DNA from: Bradyrhizobium sp. 195
GTDB taxonomy: Bacteria > Pseudomonadota > Alphaproteobacteria > Rhizobiales > Xanthobacteraceae
Reading direction: 5' to 3'
Length of the DNA: 64,000 bases
Assembly (NCBI RefSeq): GCF_023101665.1
Contig: NZ_CP082161.1
Coordinates: forward strand, 62,001-126,000
Shown: one piece after another, positions 63,856-64,000 of the stretch
Numbering within the stretch: position 1 is the first letter of the stretch
How the letters are laid out: each line of letters starts with the position of its first letter
Notes under the pieces: generated by a model
Databases searched by the model: none
Seen by the model: only the letters and a program-made list of their open reading frames with translations
Told to the model about the DNA's origin: nothing
Position numbers and translations under genes: made by a program

Positions 63856-64000
63856 GATGCCGGCTCCCCGGATTTGTCGCTCACGCTTTTTGCGACATGC
63901 GCGACCAGTTCGATGGCGACCTGTTCCTTGGTCATCACCGGCCAGGAATCAACTGCAATCTCGCCGTTCTTCTCGCCGTCCTTGCGGCTGATCAAATGCA
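63852..64000 (-). CDS. coaBC: CoaBC (phosphopantothenate synthetase part), C-terminal end only
   Basis: Translation of the minus strand from 63999 gives [48 protein letters not shown] and a stop whose TGA (63852-63854) overlaps the dut TTG. SWPVMTKxxVAxxLV is typical of the C-terminus of CoaBC, which makes 4'-phosphopantetheine from phosphopantothenate and cysteine. Most of the gene lies beyond position 64000. coaBC-dut adjacency is common. Confidence 0.85.
   Translation of the reverse strand, partial: HLISRKDGEKNGEIAVDSWPVMTKEQVAIELVAHVAKSVSDKSGEPAS

Overview
The window is chromosomal core DNA of an alphaproteobacterium, most likely Bradyrhizobium. The evidence is high GC with strong third-position GC, many GTG and TTG starts, the order lptC-lptA-lptB-rpoN-hpf-ptsN, trpFBA-accD-folC, addB-addA-trxA and divL-tsaE/amgK, a FixK2-type box in front of rpoN, a ROSE-type leader on a small heat-shock gene, and many palindromic intergenic elements. 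I saw no prophage, transposase, plasmid gene or CRISPR array.

Layout. 1-7.5 kb is a translation cluster on the minus strand: infC (probable AUU start), rpmI, rplT, pheS, a DUF559 nuclease-like gene framed by repeats, pheT, then a truncated TauE/SafE permease. Two small secreted orphan proteins are inserted on the plus strand. 7.7-12 kb holds an alpha/beta hydrolase, a SnoaL-like protein, an acyl-CoA thioesterase-like protein, queG and a GST-fold protein resembling the FtsZ regulator FzlA. 12.2-19.6 kb carries uppP and three genes resembling the decaprenyl-phosphoryl-arabinose pathway (DprE1-like, DprE2-like, UbiA-type phosphoribosyltransferase with a degenerate HAD domain). An NDUFA9-like protein, tRNA-Leu(CAG) and an MFS exporter lie among them.

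19.7-27.6 kb holds rnd, lptC, lptA, lptB, rpoN, hpf, ptsN and a TPR protein: LPS export joined to nitrogen/sigma-54 control. 27.8-34.6 kb holds DUF1150 and hsp20 with an RNA thermometer, the ugpBAEC glycerol-3-phosphate importer behind a likely Pho box, and a CaiB/BaiF CoA-transferase. 34.8-36.8 kb holds the divergent ohr/ohrR pair, a GIY-YIG gene remnant, tRNA-Ala(GGC) and a TIGR02300 acidic protein. 36.9-49.2 kb holds aroA-cmk-rpsA, sppA, ihfB, a LapA-like protein, trpF-trpB-trpA, accD-folC and a phosphoesterase. 49.3-64 kb, all on the minus strand, holds an ATP-dependent DNA ligase, trxA, addA/addB, murU, a PilZ protein, a tsaE-amgK fusion, divL (tyrosine at the phospho-acceptor site), dut and the end of coaBC.

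At least nine palindromic repeat families fill the gaps, and several copies supply stop codons or C-termini to neighbouring genes. I did not find a wholly new defence or mobile system. The best leads are the lipid-linked arabinose module, the repeat-framed DUF559 gene between pheS and pheT, the divL/amgK/PilZ/murU neighbourhood and the regulatory sites.
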